Positions 9,677 to 19,175 of a DNA stretch of 36,841 nt are shown piece after piece. The DNA comes from BOG-933 sp037132135 (GTDB lineage Bacteria; Pseudomonadota; Alphaproteobacteria; Azospirillales; Azospirillaceae). The translations under genes were made by a program, and so were the position numbers. Below the pieces are notes generated by a model. That model saw only the letters and a list, made by a program, of their open reading frames with translations, did no database searches and had not been told where the DNA came from. The DNA lies in NCBI GenBank assembly GCA_037132135.1, contig JBAXPR010000025.1, positions 1 to 36,841 of the forward strand. The letters run 5' to 3'. How positions within the stretch are numbered: position 1 is the stretch's first letter; every line of letters starts with the position of its first letter.

Positions 9677-10600
9677 GTGCGCATCATGGAGCGGGACAAC
9701 CGGCCGACTCTCGTCCTGACCTGGGATGTGGCACGGGACAAGCGCGGCGTCGGTGAAGGGCAGTGGGGCTACCGGCCCGAACCGCCCAAGGCCGATGTTC
9801 TTGAAACGCCGCTGTTCCTAACCAAGCCGCCCCGGATCATCCTGCCCGAAACCGGCTGGCTTCAGCGGCGGATGGAGCGCTTTGCCATCTGGCAGCGGCC
9901 GGAACTCCGGCTGAAGCGCCGCCTGCATGGCATGATCGCGACCGTGATGGCTTCGGTCGCGCCGCGCACGGTCTGGAATATGGAGAAAACCGGCCGGATC
10001 TACGCGCCCGGCCAGAAAAAGGCCAGTCTGGGCGGCTTTCGGATCACTCATCCCTATCAGCTCGCCGATATTTTCAAGGAGCTGATAACGGCAAGAGACC
10101 GCCATCTGCTCGAATACAAGGCCATCGAAATATTATTGTCGATGATCCTTCGCGAGTATATCAAGACCAGTTCTCTGATCAGGGAGAAGAAGTTTTCATT
10201 CGAAGCCGAGGCCCGGGAGCATGGCTTTCGAGGGGCGCATCTGGAGCGTCAGCTCAAAATCATCACGCATCCGGGAGAGCGGGAAGGCATCATCAGAACG
10301 ATTCATGACAGCTATTTTCACACCATCAATTATTATATTTACTCTCTGCTGTCACGGGAGCCCCTAAAAAATGACGGCTCCCTGTTCAGCCTTTATTGTC
10401 GGGCGCTGTTTTTCATGGCGAGGCTCGATGAGCATGGCGCCATGCAGGACAAGGCCAGCCGTCGGAATCTTCCCAGACGCAAAGACGTGCTGTATCTGGT
10501 GGTGCGGGATCAGGCCCTGCGCGAACGCTACAATCGCGATCGTGAATATGCCATGAAGATCAAAGAGGTGGTAAGGTTTTTCCCGTCTGACCAAGAATAG
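9677..10600 (+). CDS. Hypothetical protein, 307 aa
   Basis: I do not recognise the family. The protein is soluble, rich in Arg, Lys, Tyr and Trp, with no signal peptide or membrane segment. The N-terminal third (Trp/Pro-rich, GEGQWGYRPEP) appears extended; residues about 140-270 look helical and charged. The GTG at 9677 has GGAGG about 13 nt upstream; an in-frame ATG nine nt later is an alternative with a weaker site. The second half of the gene (about 10100-10580) is markedly more AT-rich than the DNA around it, which could reflect a recruited domain. It lies 92 nt after the nifJ pair and 28 nt before a small membrane protein gene. Confidence 0.75.
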   Translation: MRIMERDNRPTLVLTWDVARDKRGVGEGQWGYRPEPPKADVLETPLFLTKPPRIILPETGWLQRRMERFAIWQRPELRLKRRLHGMIATVMASVAPRTVWNMEKTGRIYAPGQKKASLGGFRITHPYQLADIFKELITARDRHLLEYKAIEILLSMILREYIKTSSLIREKKFSFEAEAREHGFRGAHLERQLKIITHPGEREGIIRTIHDSYFHTINYYIYSLLSREPLKNDGSLFSLYCRALFFMARLDEHGAMQDKASRRNLPRRKDVLYLVVRDQALRERYNRDREYAMKIKEVVRFFPSDQE

Positions 10601-10628
10601 ATCGACGAACCCTGTCGAGGACGCGCCA

Positions 10629-11000
10629 ATGAAGAACCGCTACATGATGTATGGCCTCGGTCTTGGTGTTGCCGGAGCGGGGCTTCTCGCGGTGTCGATG
10701 CTCGGTTTGGTTGCAATGGTCATCGGCTCCCTGCTGCTGGCCTTTGGTCTTGGCGTTGACCAGGGGCGGCGGGAGCGCTGGGCCGATGAGCGCATCGAGC
10801 TGGACCGCCTGTTCGAAGACTCGCTTCAGAGCGGCCGGCTGGCCTCGTTCGTCGACATCCCCGAAAGCGCGCTTCGCGAAATGGCCAGCCTCGGCGCCGA
10901 GCGGTTCCGGGTGTCCGGCCCGCTGGAAAAGCCGGAGCGGGCGCCCGATCTGCTCGAGCCGCGTCCCGACACCGCGGCGCCCACGTCCGATCAGGCCTGA
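10629..11000 (+). CDS. Small membrane protein of unknown function
   Basis: 123 aa. Residues about 7-43 are a long Gly/Leu-rich hydrophobic stretch, probably two close membrane helices forming a hairpin. After this a charged region (GRRERWADERIELDRL) and a Pro/Ala-rich tail would be cytoplasmic. GAGGA at 10617-10621 precedes the ATG. The gene follows the 307-aa gene by 28 nt and may be co-transcribed. Its stop is 7 nt from the convergent end of hypC. No family assignment. Confidence 0.75.
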   Translation: MKNRYMMYGLGLGVAGAGLLAVSMLGLVAMVIGSLLLAFGLGVDQGRRERWADERIELDRLFEDSLQSGRLASFVDIPESALREMASLGAERFRVSGPLEKPERAPDLLEPRPDTAAPTSDQA

Positions 11001-11007
11001 GGGCGGC

Positions 11008-11247
11008 TCAGGCGGTCAGGGCCAGCGCCCGCTCGTTGCCGACGTCCGCGAGCATGGCGAGGGTGCGCTCGGCCTCATGCCGGTCGAGCTTGCTGAGGGC
11101 GTAGCCGACATGGACGATGACGTAGTCTTCAACCGCGATATCGGCAACCAGAGCAAGCGAGATGGTCAGCTTGACGCCGCCAAGGTTGACGGTCGCCATG
11201 TCGCCGTCATGCAGCTCCATGACGCGGGCGGGGACAGCGAGACACAT
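11008..11247 (-). CDS. hypC: Hydrogenase maturation chaperone HypC
   Basis: 79 aa, beginning MCLAVPARV, the HypC/HybG signature with the functional Cys2. HypC works with HypD to assemble the Fe(CN)2CO centre of [NiFe] hydrogenase and then binds the large-subunit precursor. The start is fixed by the required Met-Cys N-terminus and by GGGAGGA upstream; the longer open frame is not real. hypC is the last gene of the minus-strand hyp run, 19 nt after hypF. Its partner hypD is not in the window. Confidence 0.95.
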   Translation of the reverse strand: MCLAVPARVMELHDGDMATVNLGGVKLTISLALVADIAVEDYVIVHVGYALSKLDRHEAERTLAMLADVGNERALALTA

Positions 11248-11266
11248 GGGGATGGTTCCTCCCGGT

Positions 11267-13555
11267 TTATGGTTTTTTTTCGGACCCGTTGACCAACTCC
11301 AGCGCCTGGGCCGCGACCCAGGCCTGTCCCAGAGCGAGGCCGCCATCGTTGGGCGGCGCCGCGCGGGCGAGCAGGGCGGTGATGCCGCGGGCGGCCAGCC
11401 CGGCGACCAGCGCTTCGGCCAGCACCCGGTTGACCAGGCAGCCGCCGCCCAGCACCACCCGGCGGGCGCCGGCCCCGGCCAACCATTCGATCAGGGCCAT
11501 CGCCAGCGTGCCGTGAAAGAGATCGGCGCCCTCGCCAGCGTTGCCAGCCTCCAGCAATGCCTCCAGCAGGGGCAGCAGGTCAAGCTCGCCGTGATCGGCG
11601 CTGATCCGCCAGCCGCCCGGGATCACCCGCGGCGTCGTGACCAGCGACTCCAGCACCATCGGCGCCTCGCCCTCGAATCCCGAATGCGGGCGCACCCCGA
11701 GCAGGCCGCAGGCGGCATCGAACCAGCGGCCGCACGAGGTCGTGAGCGGCACGCCGGCGCCGCGGTCAAGCATCTGGACCAACCCGGCGGCCGGACCGTA
11801 GCGGCCGAGGCGGCCGACGATTTCGGAGCCGCGGCCCATGCGGTGGAGCGCCGCCGCGGCCATGCGCCAGGGCTGGCGGGCCGCGAGATCGCCGCCGGGC
11901 TGGGCCAGCGGCGCGAGGTGGCCGAGGCGGGTGAAGCCTGCCCCCTCCAGCCGCAGCAGTTCGCCGCCCCAGGCGCCGCCGTCGCTGCCCAGGCCGAAGC
12001 CGTCGAGGGCGAGGCCGAGCACCGGGCCGGCAAGGCCGTGCTCCGCCGCCACCGCGGCGAGATGGGCGTGATGGTGCTGTACCGGCTGCGCGGGCACACC
12101 GAGCCGTGCGGCCAGGGTTTCGGCGAAGCGGGTCGACAGGAAGTCGGGGTGGCGGTCATGGGCGACCACCGCCGGACGGACCCCGAGACTGTTCAGCAGA
12201 TGGGCGACGGTCTCCTCGAAGAAACCAAAGCTGGCGGCGTTGTCGAGATCGCCGATGTGCTGCGAGAGAAAGGCCTGATCGCCGCGGGTGACGCAGATCG
12301 CGGTCTTGAGGTGGCCGCCCACCGCCAGCACCGGCGCCACGGCGCGCGGCAGCCGGATCGGCTCGGGGACAAGGCCGCGGCCGCGCCGGATCGGGCAGGG
12401 GGCGCCGGCGATCAGCCGCATCACCGAGTCGTCGGCCCGGATCACGATCTCGCGGTCGTGATCGAGGATGTGGTCGGCGATCCCGGCCAGCCGCCGGGCG
12501 GCCTCTCGGTTGCCGATGGCCAGCGGCTCGCCGCCCGGGTTGGCGCTGGTCATGACCAGGGTCAGCGGCTGCGGCGTTTCCAGCCACGCCGTGCCGGTGG
12601 GGCGGCCAGCCGCCTCGTGGAACAACAGATAATGCAGCGGAGTATAGGGCAGCATCAGCCCGAGCCAGGCCAGATCCGGCGCGAGGCCGGGCGCGAGGCC
12701 CGTCCCGGCGCGGCGGCGTGCCAGCACCACCGGGCGGGCCGTGGCGGCCAGCAGCGCCGCCTCGGGGGGGTCGAGTTCGGCCAGCCGTCTGGCGCTGGCC
12801 AGCCCGGCGACCATGACTGCGAAGGGTTTGCCGTCGCGCTGCTTGGCGGCGCGGAGACGAGCCACGGTTTCGGCGTTGGTGGCGTCGCAGGCAAGGTGAA
12901 AGCCGCCCAGCCCCTTGAGACCGACGATCCGACCCGCGCGCAGCCAGCCCAGAATCTCCCCGATGGCATGCGAGAGCCGCGGTCCGCAGGCCGGGCAGCA
13001 GGTCGGTTGGGCGTGAAAGCGGCGGTCGGCGGGGTCGCGGTACTCGGCGGCGCAGGCCGGGCAGAGCGTGAACCCGGCCATGCTGGTCTGCGGCCGGTCG
13101 TAGGGCAGGCGGCGGGTGATGGTGTAGCGCGGCCCGCAGCGGGTGCAGTTGAGAAAGGGATAGCGGTAGCGGCGATCGGCAGGGTCGAACAGCTCGCTGA
13201 GACAGTCGGGGCAGACCGCGGCGTCGGCCGGGATACCGGTGCTCACGGCTTGTCCGCCGACGCTGGCCCGGATCGTGAACCCGGCGCCGCCCTCGGCCGG
13301 CCGCGCCTCGGGCTCAATGGCGGTGACCCGGGCCAGCGGCGGCGCTTCGGCGGCGAGGGCGGCGAGGAACGCGCGGGTTGCCCCCTCGCTGCCCTCGATC
13401 TCGGCGACCACGCCGGCACCGTCGTTGAGCACCCAGCCGGCCAGTCCGAGCCGTCCGGCCAGCCCATGGACGAAGGGCCGGAAACCAACGCCCTGAACCT
13501 GACCGCGGACCCGGATCCGCAGCCGCCGGCGCTCTCGAGTCGACTCAGGAGCCAC
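11267..13555 (-). CDS. hypF: Carbamoyltransferase HypF for [NiFe] hydrogenase cyanide ligands
   Basis: 762 aa with the full HypF architecture. An acylphosphatase-like domain at about 10-100 carries GQVQGVGFRPFV (R26) and N44. Two zinc fingers follow with Cys pairs 115/118, 137/140, 165/168 and 187/190. A YrdC-like domain covers about 200-380 and a Kae1-like domain about 400-755, including HHHAHLAAV and the C-terminal LGGGCLVN. The enzyme turns carbamoyl phosphate and ATP into carbamoyl adenylate and transfers the carbamoyl group to HypE. The start is GTG, overlapping the TAG stop of the preceding membrane-protein gene (TAGTG), so the two are probably translationally coupled. Confidence 0.96.
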   Translation of the reverse strand: MAPESTRERRRLRIRVRGQVQGVGFRPFVHGLAGRLGLAGWVLNDGAGVVAEIEGSEGATRAFLAALAAEAPPLARVTAIEPEARPAEGGAGFTIRASVGGQAVSTGIPADAAVCPDCLSELFDPADRRYRYPFLNCTRCGPRYTITRRLPYDRPQTSMAGFTLCPACAAEYRDPADRRFHAQPTCCPACGPRLSHAIGEILGWLRAGRIVGLKGLGGFHLACDATNAETVARLRAAKQRDGKPFAVMVAGLASARRLAELDPPEAALLAATARPVVLARRRAGTGLAPGLAPDLAWLGLMLPYTPLHYLLFHEAAGRPTGTAWLETPQPLTLVMTSANPGGEPLAIGNREAARRLAGIADHILDHDREIVIRADDSVMRLIAGAPCPIRRGRGLVPEPIRLPRAVAPVLAVGGHLKTAICVTRGDQAFLSQHIGDLDNAASFGFFEETVAHLLNSLGVRPAVVAHDRHPDFLSTRFAETLAARLGVPAQPVQHHHAHLAAVAAEHGLAGPVLGLALDGFGLGSDGGAWGGELLRLEGAGFTRLGHLAPLAQPGGDLAARQPWRMAAAALHRMGRGSEIVGRLGRYGPAAGLVQMLDRGAGVPLTTSCGRWFDAACGLLGVRPHSGFEGEAPMVLESLVTTPRVIPGGWRISADHGELDLLPLLEALLEAGNAGEGADLFHGTLAMALIEWLAGAGARRVVLGGGCLVNRVLAEALVAGLAARGITALLARAAPPNDGGLALGQAWVAAQALELVNGSEKKP

Positions 13556-13878
13556 TAGTACTGGCGGTTGCGCATGAACCGGAACACAGTATCTAGACCG
13601 AGAATGATCACAGTGGCGATCGGCACGGTTTTCAGCAGCGCGATGGAGTCGAGACGGTGCACCGTCGGCATCGCGGCATCGAAGATGTACCAGACAAAGT
13701 ATGGCAACATGCTGATGATCGAGACCCAGAGGAAGTGCTCGAGCGGCTTGTTGAAGAAGCGCTTGAACAAAAACAGGAAGAGGCCGGTAAAAATGATGTC
13801 GAGGATCAGGCGTGCCATCTCATCATACACGGTGCCCATGTAGGTTATCAGCACCAATGAAATGATCGTTGCAATCAT
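13555..13878 (-). CDS. Uncharacterised membrane protein inserted between hypB and hypF
   Basis: 107 aa with three to four hydrophobic helices (about 1-18, 22-38, 46-62 and 80-98), basic residues between them and a basic C-terminus (RFMRNRQY). I do not recognise a family, and no canonical hyp gene has this form. The ATG at 13878 has GGGGAG 7 nt upstream. Other in-frame ATGs further upstream lack a site or would intrude into hypB, which stops 28 nt before. Its stop overlaps the hypF GTG. Position and coupling suggest a role beside hydrogenase maturation, for example metal or small-molecule handling at the membrane, but this is inference. The sequence is visibly less GC-rich than hypB and hypF. 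Confidence 0.8.
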   Translation of the reverse strand: MIATIISLVLITYMGTVYDEMARLILDIIFTGLFLFLFKRFFNKPLEHFLWVSIISMLPYFVWYIFDAAMPTVHRLDSIALLKTVPIATVIILGLDTVFRFMRNRQY

Positions 13879-13906
13879 GATTGCGCTCCCCGCCATCCTA
13901 TGCCGG

Positions 13907-14925
<1,019 letters not shown>

Positions 14926-14929
<4 letters not shown>

Positions 14930-15267
14930 GCCACCTCCAGGTCAAGGACTCGCAAATCGTCGCCGCCCACCAGCACCCAGCGATGGCCGCCGCACAAGGG
15001 GCACGGCTGGTCCCGGCCGCCGACCACGACCTCGGCGTCGCAGGTCAGGCAGTGGGCGCGGCCGGGCGGCTGCTCGATGGTCAGGTGGGCGCCCTCGGCC
15101 AGGGTGCCGCGGGCCACGGCGTCGAAGCAGAAGGCGATCGAGCCGGCATCGACATGGGAGAGCGCGCCGATGGCCACCCGCACCGCCAGCACCCGCGCCG
15201 CGCCGTTGGCCCGCGCCTCCTGGCACGCGATGTCGATGATGCCCTGGCTGAGCGTGAGTTCGTGCAT
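14926..15267 (-). CDS. hypA: Hydrogenase nickel chaperone HypA
   Basis: 113 aa, normal length. The N-terminus MHELTLSQG supplies the nickel ligands (Met1, His2, Glu3). The zinc loop has C73-x-x-C76 and C89-x-x-C92. HypA brings Ni to the hydrogenase large subunit together with HypB. It overlaps hypB by 4 nt and starts 56 nt after deoC. No clear promoter is visible in that gap, so it may be read through from deoC or from a promoter I cannot recognise. Confidence 0.96.
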
Positions 15268-15323
15268 GACTGGTCCTGCCGCCGCTCGGGCACTCTAACA
15301 CAAATCGGCCATCCGCAATGCCG

Positions 15324-16115
15324 TCAGGCCATCGCCAGCAAATCGTCGAGCAGGGCGCTGGCGCCAACCCGGAAGGTGGCGGGCGAGATCCAGTCCGGCC
15401 CCATGATCGCGTCGGTCAGGGCGAGATAGCGGGCGACCGCCGCCGCCTCGCGAATGCCGCCCGACACCTTGAGGCCGTTGCGGCCGCCGGTTTCGTGGAT
15501 CACGCCCAGCAGCACCGCCGCCGCCGAGAGGGTGGCACCCTTGGTGCCGCGGCCGGTCGAGGTCTTGAGGAAGTCGGCGCCCTCGGCGATGACCTCGCGG
15601 GCGGCGGCGGCCAGCTGGGCCGCCTGTCCGAAGCTGCCGGTTTCGAGGATCACCTTGAGCGTGACGTCGGGGCCGCACATCGCCCGGCAGCCGATCACCA
15701 TCGCCAGCGCCTCGTCGCGCTCGCCGGCCTGATAGCGCCGGTAGGGAAAGACCAGATCGATCTCCTCGGCGCCGCTGGCCACGGCGCGGGCGGCCTCCTC
15801 GCCGGCGCGGGCGACATCGTCGTCGCCGCCGGGGAAGTTGACGACGCTGACCACCCGGATCGCGCTGCCCGATTTGTCGAGGGTGCTGCGCGCGAAGCCG
15901 ACAAACGCCGGCAGCACGCAAACCGCGGCCACCGGTCCGAGCTTGGTCTGACCGCGCCGGCACAGCGCCGCGATCTCGGTTTCGCCGGCGCTTTCGTCAA
16001 GGCAGGTCAGATCCAACAGTCGCACCGCCCGCCGCGCCAGGGCGGGGCCGGTGACCGGTCCGCCTTCCTCGAAGCGCTCCACCAGCGCCGCCAGATTGGC
16101 GCCCAACTCGATCAT
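15324..16115 (-). CDS. deoC: Deoxyribose-phosphate aldolase
   Basis: 263 aa. It cleaves 2-deoxyribose-5-phosphate to acetaldehyde and glyceraldehyde-3-phosphate in deoxynucleoside catabolism. The TIM-barrel motifs are LLDLTCLDE, VVNFPGG, EIDLVFPY (D120), KVILETG, the Schiff-base Lys in DFLKTSTGRG (K184) and the second Lys in LKVSGGIRE (K216). GGGGGA lies 8 nt before the ATG. It sits 110 nt downstream of two nucleoside-type ABC permease genes on the same strand, which fits uptake plus breakdown of nucleosides. Confidence 0.95.
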   Translation of the reverse strand: MIELGANLAALVERFEEGGPVTGPALARRAVRLLDLTCLDESAGETEIAALCRRGQTKLGPVAAVCVLPAFVGFARSTLDKSGSAIRVVSVVNFPGGDDDVARAGEEAARAVASGAEEIDLVFPYRRYQAGERDEALAMVIGCRAMCGPDVTLKVILETGSFGQAAQLAAAAREVIAEGADFLKTSTGRGTKGATLSAAAVLLGVIHETGGRNGLKVSGGIREAAAVARYLALTDAIMGPDWISPATFRVGASALLDDLLAMA

Positions 16116-16225
16116 CGCCGCGTTCCCCCACCGACCCAGCCGACCCCGGCAGTCTGACCGCTGGCCTTAGGCGATTTCGCGTCCGTTCGCAAGTCTCTCG
16201 CTGATTTCTCCGTGCTCATCCGGGG

Positions 16226-17122
16226 TCAGCGCCGGGGCGGCCAGGGCCGGCCGATCGCGCGCGGCGCCGCCGCGGTTCCGGCCAAGCCCGCCAGCACCAG
16301 CACGGTCAGCAGATAGGGCAGGGCCTGGATCGCCTGCACCGGCACGGCGCCGAGCGCGCCCTGGAGCCGCATCTGCAGGGCGTCGGCGCCGGCGAACAGC
16401 AGGCAGGCCAGCAGGGTCGGCAGCGGTCGCCAGCGGCCGAAGATCAGCGCCGCCAGCGCCAGATAGCCCTTGCCCGCGGTCATGTCGCGGATGAAGCCGG
16501 CGCCATGGCCGATCGAGAGATAGGCCCCGGCCAGACCGGCCAGCGCGCCCGAGATGGCCAGCGCCCTGAAACGCAGGCCGGCAACGCTGATCCCGGCGGC
16601 CTCGACCGCGGCCGGATTGTCGCCGACCGCGCGCAGCCGCAGCCCGAAGCGGGTGTGGCCAAGCAGCCACGCCGTCGCCGGTATCGCCGCCGCCGCCAGC
16701 CAGATCAGCGCGTTCTGTCCGAGCCACGCCGGCACCCGCGCGGTCGGCGGCAGCAGCGGCGTCTGGCCGCCGAGGCCGAACCAAGCCGAGGCCAGGGTCG
16801 CGGTCAGCCCGGTGGCCAGGATGTTGAGCGCCACCCCCGAAACCACCTGATCGCCGCCGCGGCCGACCGAGACCAGCCCGTGGAGCAGCGAAAGCCCGAC
16901 TCCGGCGGCCAGCGCCGCCGCCAGCCCGGGCCACGGGCTGCCGGTGAGCGCGGCCAGGGTGGCGGCGGCAAAGGCGCCGCTCAGCATCATGCCCTCGAGG
17001 CCGAGGGCGATCACTCCGGCCCGTTCCGAATAGAGCCCGGCCAGCGCCGCCAGCACCAGCGGCGCCGCCAGCCTGACGGTGGCACCGGTCAGAGACAGCA
17101 GGGCAAAGCCAAACTCGTCCAT
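16226..17122 (-). CDS. Nucleoside-type ABC transporter permease (NupQ/YufQ-like)
   Basis: 298 aa, about eight to nine membrane helices, of the branched-chain amino acid/sugar permease superfamily (BPD_transp_2). Signature segments resemble the second permease of BMP-family nucleoside importers: LAALAGLYSERAGVIALGLE near the N-terminus, GGDQVVSGVALNILATGLT in the middle and RFGLRLRAVGDNPAAVEAAG in the ATPase-facing loop. It starts 4 nt after the preceding permease, so the two surely form a pair. The matching ATPase and substrate-binding lipoprotein are not nearby. Confidence 0.88.
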   Translation of the reverse strand: MDEFGFALLSLTGATVRLAAPLVLAALAGLYSERAGVIALGLEGMMLSGAFAAATLAALTGSPWPGLAAALAAGVGLSLLHGLVSVGRGGDQVVSGVALNILATGLTATLASAWFGLGGQTPLLPPTARVPAWLGQNALIWLAAAAIPATAWLLGHTRFGLRLRAVGDNPAAVEAAGISVAGLRFRALAISGALAGLAGAYLSIGHGAGFIRDMTAGKGYLALAALIFGRWRPLPTLLACLLFAGADALQMRLQGALGAVPVQAIQALPYLLTVLVLAGLAGTAAAPRAIGRPWPPRR

Positions 17123-17126
17123 CCTG

Positions 17127-18107
17127 TCAGCGCCTCGCCATCGTCGCCGCGGCCAGCACCACCAGCCCCTGAATCACCACCACCAGATCCCGCCCGAGGG
17201 CCGGCAGTTCGAAGGCCAGTTCCGCGCCGCCCTGGGCCAGCGCGCCGAACAGCAGCGCCGCCAGCACCACCCCGCCCGGATGATTGCGTCCCATCAGCGC
17301 CACCGCAATGCCGACGAAGCCGGCGCCGCCGGTGAAGCCGAGCAGCAGCCGGTGCTGAACACCCAGAATCTCGTTGACCCCGACCATCCCGGCCAGGGCT
17401 CCCGAGAGCAGCATCGCCTGAATGGTGATCCGGGCGGGCGACAGGCCGGCATAGCGGGCGGCGTCGGGATTGAGCCCGGCCACGCGGAGGGCATGACCCC
17501 AGCGGGTGCGCCAGAGCAGCAGCGCCACCGCGGCCGCCGCCAGCAGGGCCAGCGGAAAGGCCAGCGAGAGCGGTCCGCCGGCCAGCGCCGGCAACCAGGC
17601 CGACGTCGCGAAGCTGCGGCTTTCCGGCGCCGGCTGTCCGGGTGCGATCAGAATCTCGGCCAGCAGCCAGGTCAGCAGCGCCGAGGCGATAAAATTGAAC
17701 ATGATGGTGGTGATGACGATGTGGCTGCCGCGCCGGGCCTGCAGCCACGCCGGCACCAGCGCCCAGCCGGCGCCGGAAAGCGCGGCCAGCGCCACTCCGG
17801 CCAGGGCGGGCAGCGGTGCCGGCAGGCCATCGAGGGCCAGGGCGGCCAGCCCGGCGCCGAGGCCGCCCAGCATCGCCTGCCCCTCGCCGCCGATATTGAA
17901 CAGCCCGGCCTGGAAGGCCACCGCCACCGCAAGCCCGGCGAAGATGAAGCTGGTGGCATAATAAAGGGTGTAGCCCAGCGCCTCGCCGGAGCCAAACGCG
18001 CCGAGCGCGAGCAGGCGCAGCGCCATCACCGGATCGGCCCCCGCGGCGAGGCAGACCAGCGCCGAGGCCGCCAGCGCCCCCCCGACGCTGATCAGGCCGC
18101 CGCGCAC
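17127..18107 (-). CDS. Nucleoside-type ABC transporter permease (NupP/YufP-like)
   Basis: 326 aa, polytopic. The segment GLAVAVAFQAGLFNIGGEGQ is a hallmark of the first permease of BMP-type nucleoside importers, and RWGHALRVAGLNPDAARYAG is the coupling loop. The GTG start is preceded by a G-rich stretch and lies 18 nt after the adh stop. The frame contains the usual first helix (VGGALAASALVCLAAGADP), so it is not truncated. Together with the next gene it gives a complete transmembrane part; ATP-binding and solute-binding components must be encoded elsewhere. Confidence 0.88.
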   Translation of the reverse strand: MRGGLISVGGALAASALVCLAAGADPVMALRLLALGAFGSGEALGYTLYYATSFIFAGLAVAVAFQAGLFNIGGEGQAMLGGLGAGLAALALDGLPAPLPALAGVALAALSGAGWALVPAWLQARRGSHIVITTIMFNFIASALLTWLLAEILIAPGQPAPESRSFATSAWLPALAGGPLSLAFPLALLAAAAVALLLWRTRWGHALRVAGLNPDAARYAGLSPARITIQAMLLSGALAGMVGVNEILGVQHRLLLGFTGGAGFVGIAVALMGRNHPGGVVLAALLFGALAQGGAELAFELPALGRDLVVVIQGLVVLAAATMARR

Positions 18108-18125
18108 CGCCCCCGCCCCGCCCGC

Positions 18126-19175
18126 CTAGCGCCCGAGCGAGGCCATGTCGATCACGAAGCGGTATTTGACGTCGCTTTTCAGCATCCGCTCATAGGCCGC
18201 GTTGATCTCCTGGATCGGGATGATCTCGATGTCCGAAGTAATGGCGTGCTCGGCGCAATAGTCGAGCATCTCCTGGGTTTCCCGGATGCCGCCGATCAGC
18301 GAGCCGGCCAGCCGGTGGCGCTGGAAGATCAGGTTGAAGGCCGCGACCGGCAGCGGCTGCTCGGGCGCGCCGACCAGCACCATCGTGGCATCGCGCTTGA
18401 GCAGAGGCAGGTAGGCGTTGAGGTCATGGCTGGCCGAGACGGTGTCAAGGATGAAGTCGAAGCTGTTGAGATGGCGGTTCATCTCGTCGCGGTGTTTTGA
18501 GACCACGACATGCTGGGCGCCGAGCCGCCGGGCGTCGGCACTCTTGTCGGGAGAGGTGGTGAACAGCACCACCTCGGCGCCGAACGAGGCCGCGAACTTG
18601 ACCGCCATATGCCCGAGTCCGCCCAGCCCGACCACGCCGACCTTCTGGCCCCTGCCGACCGCCCAATGGCGCAGCGGCGACCACGTCGTGATGCCGGCGC
18701 AGAGCAGCGGCGCGGCGGCGGCGAGGTTCAGTTTGGGGCTGACGCTGAGCACGAAGCTCTCGTCAACCACGACGTTGTCCGAATAGCCGCCGTAGGTGAT
18801 GCCGCCAGTGTGCTTGTCGGGGCTGTTGTAGGTGAAGACGGTGCCGGTGCTGCAGAACTGTTCGAGGCCATCCTTGCAGTTGTCGCAGCTGTGGCAGGCA
18901 TCGACCATGCAGCCGACGCCGACGGTATCGCCGACCCGGAAGCCCTTCACCGAGCTTCCCACCTTGGTCACCCGCCCGACGATCTCATGCCCCGGCACGC
19001 AGGGGTAGATCGTGCCGTGCCACTCGTTGCGGACGTGGTGGAGGTCGGAATGACAGACCCCGCAATAGAGAATGGCGATCTCGACATCGGTCGGCCCCGG
19101 CGCCCGGCGCTGCAGGGCGAAGGGACCAAGCGGAGCATCGGCGGAAAACGCGGCGAAAGCCTTGGCTGGGTGCAT
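18126..19175 (-). CDS. Zinc-dependent alcohol dehydrogenase / aldehyde reductase (YahK/CAD type)
   Basis: 349 aa, medium-chain dehydrogenase of the cinnamyl-alcohol-dehydrogenase-like, usually NADP(H)-dependent, group. The catalytic zinc site fits C41 (GVCHSD), H63-E64 (PGHE) and C159 (LLCAGIT). The structural zinc has C94, C97, C100 and C108. The Rossmann motif is GLGGLG at 183-188. Such enzymes reduce many aldehydes. It is the first gene of the adh-permease-permease-deoC run, so acetaldehyde released by DeoC is an attractive substrate (inference). No strong promoter was recognised in the 289 nt upstream. Confidence 0.92.
   Translation of the reverse strand: MHPAKAFAAFSADAPLGPFALQRRAPGPTDVEIAILYCGVCHSDLHHVRNEWHGTIYPCVPGHEIVGRVTKVGSSVKGFRVGDTVGVGCMVDACHSCDNCKDGLEQFCSTGTVFTYNSPDKHTGGITYGGYSDNVVVDESFVLSVSPKLNLAAAAPLLCAGITTWSPLRHWAVGRGQKVGVVGLGGLGHMAVKFAASFGAEVVLFTTSPDKSADARRLGAQHVVVSKHRDEMNRHLNSFDFILDTVSASHDLNAYLPLLKRDATMVLVGAPEQPLPVAAFNLIFQRHRLAGSLIGGIRETQEMLDYCAEHAITSDIEIIPIQEINAAYERMLKSDVKYRFVIDMASLGR

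Noticed and set aside
11162..13558. 798-codon open frame on the plus strand across hypF
   Set aside because: Shadow of hypF, which has all domain motifs; the plus frame is Gln/Arg/Ala-rich without any recognisable domain.
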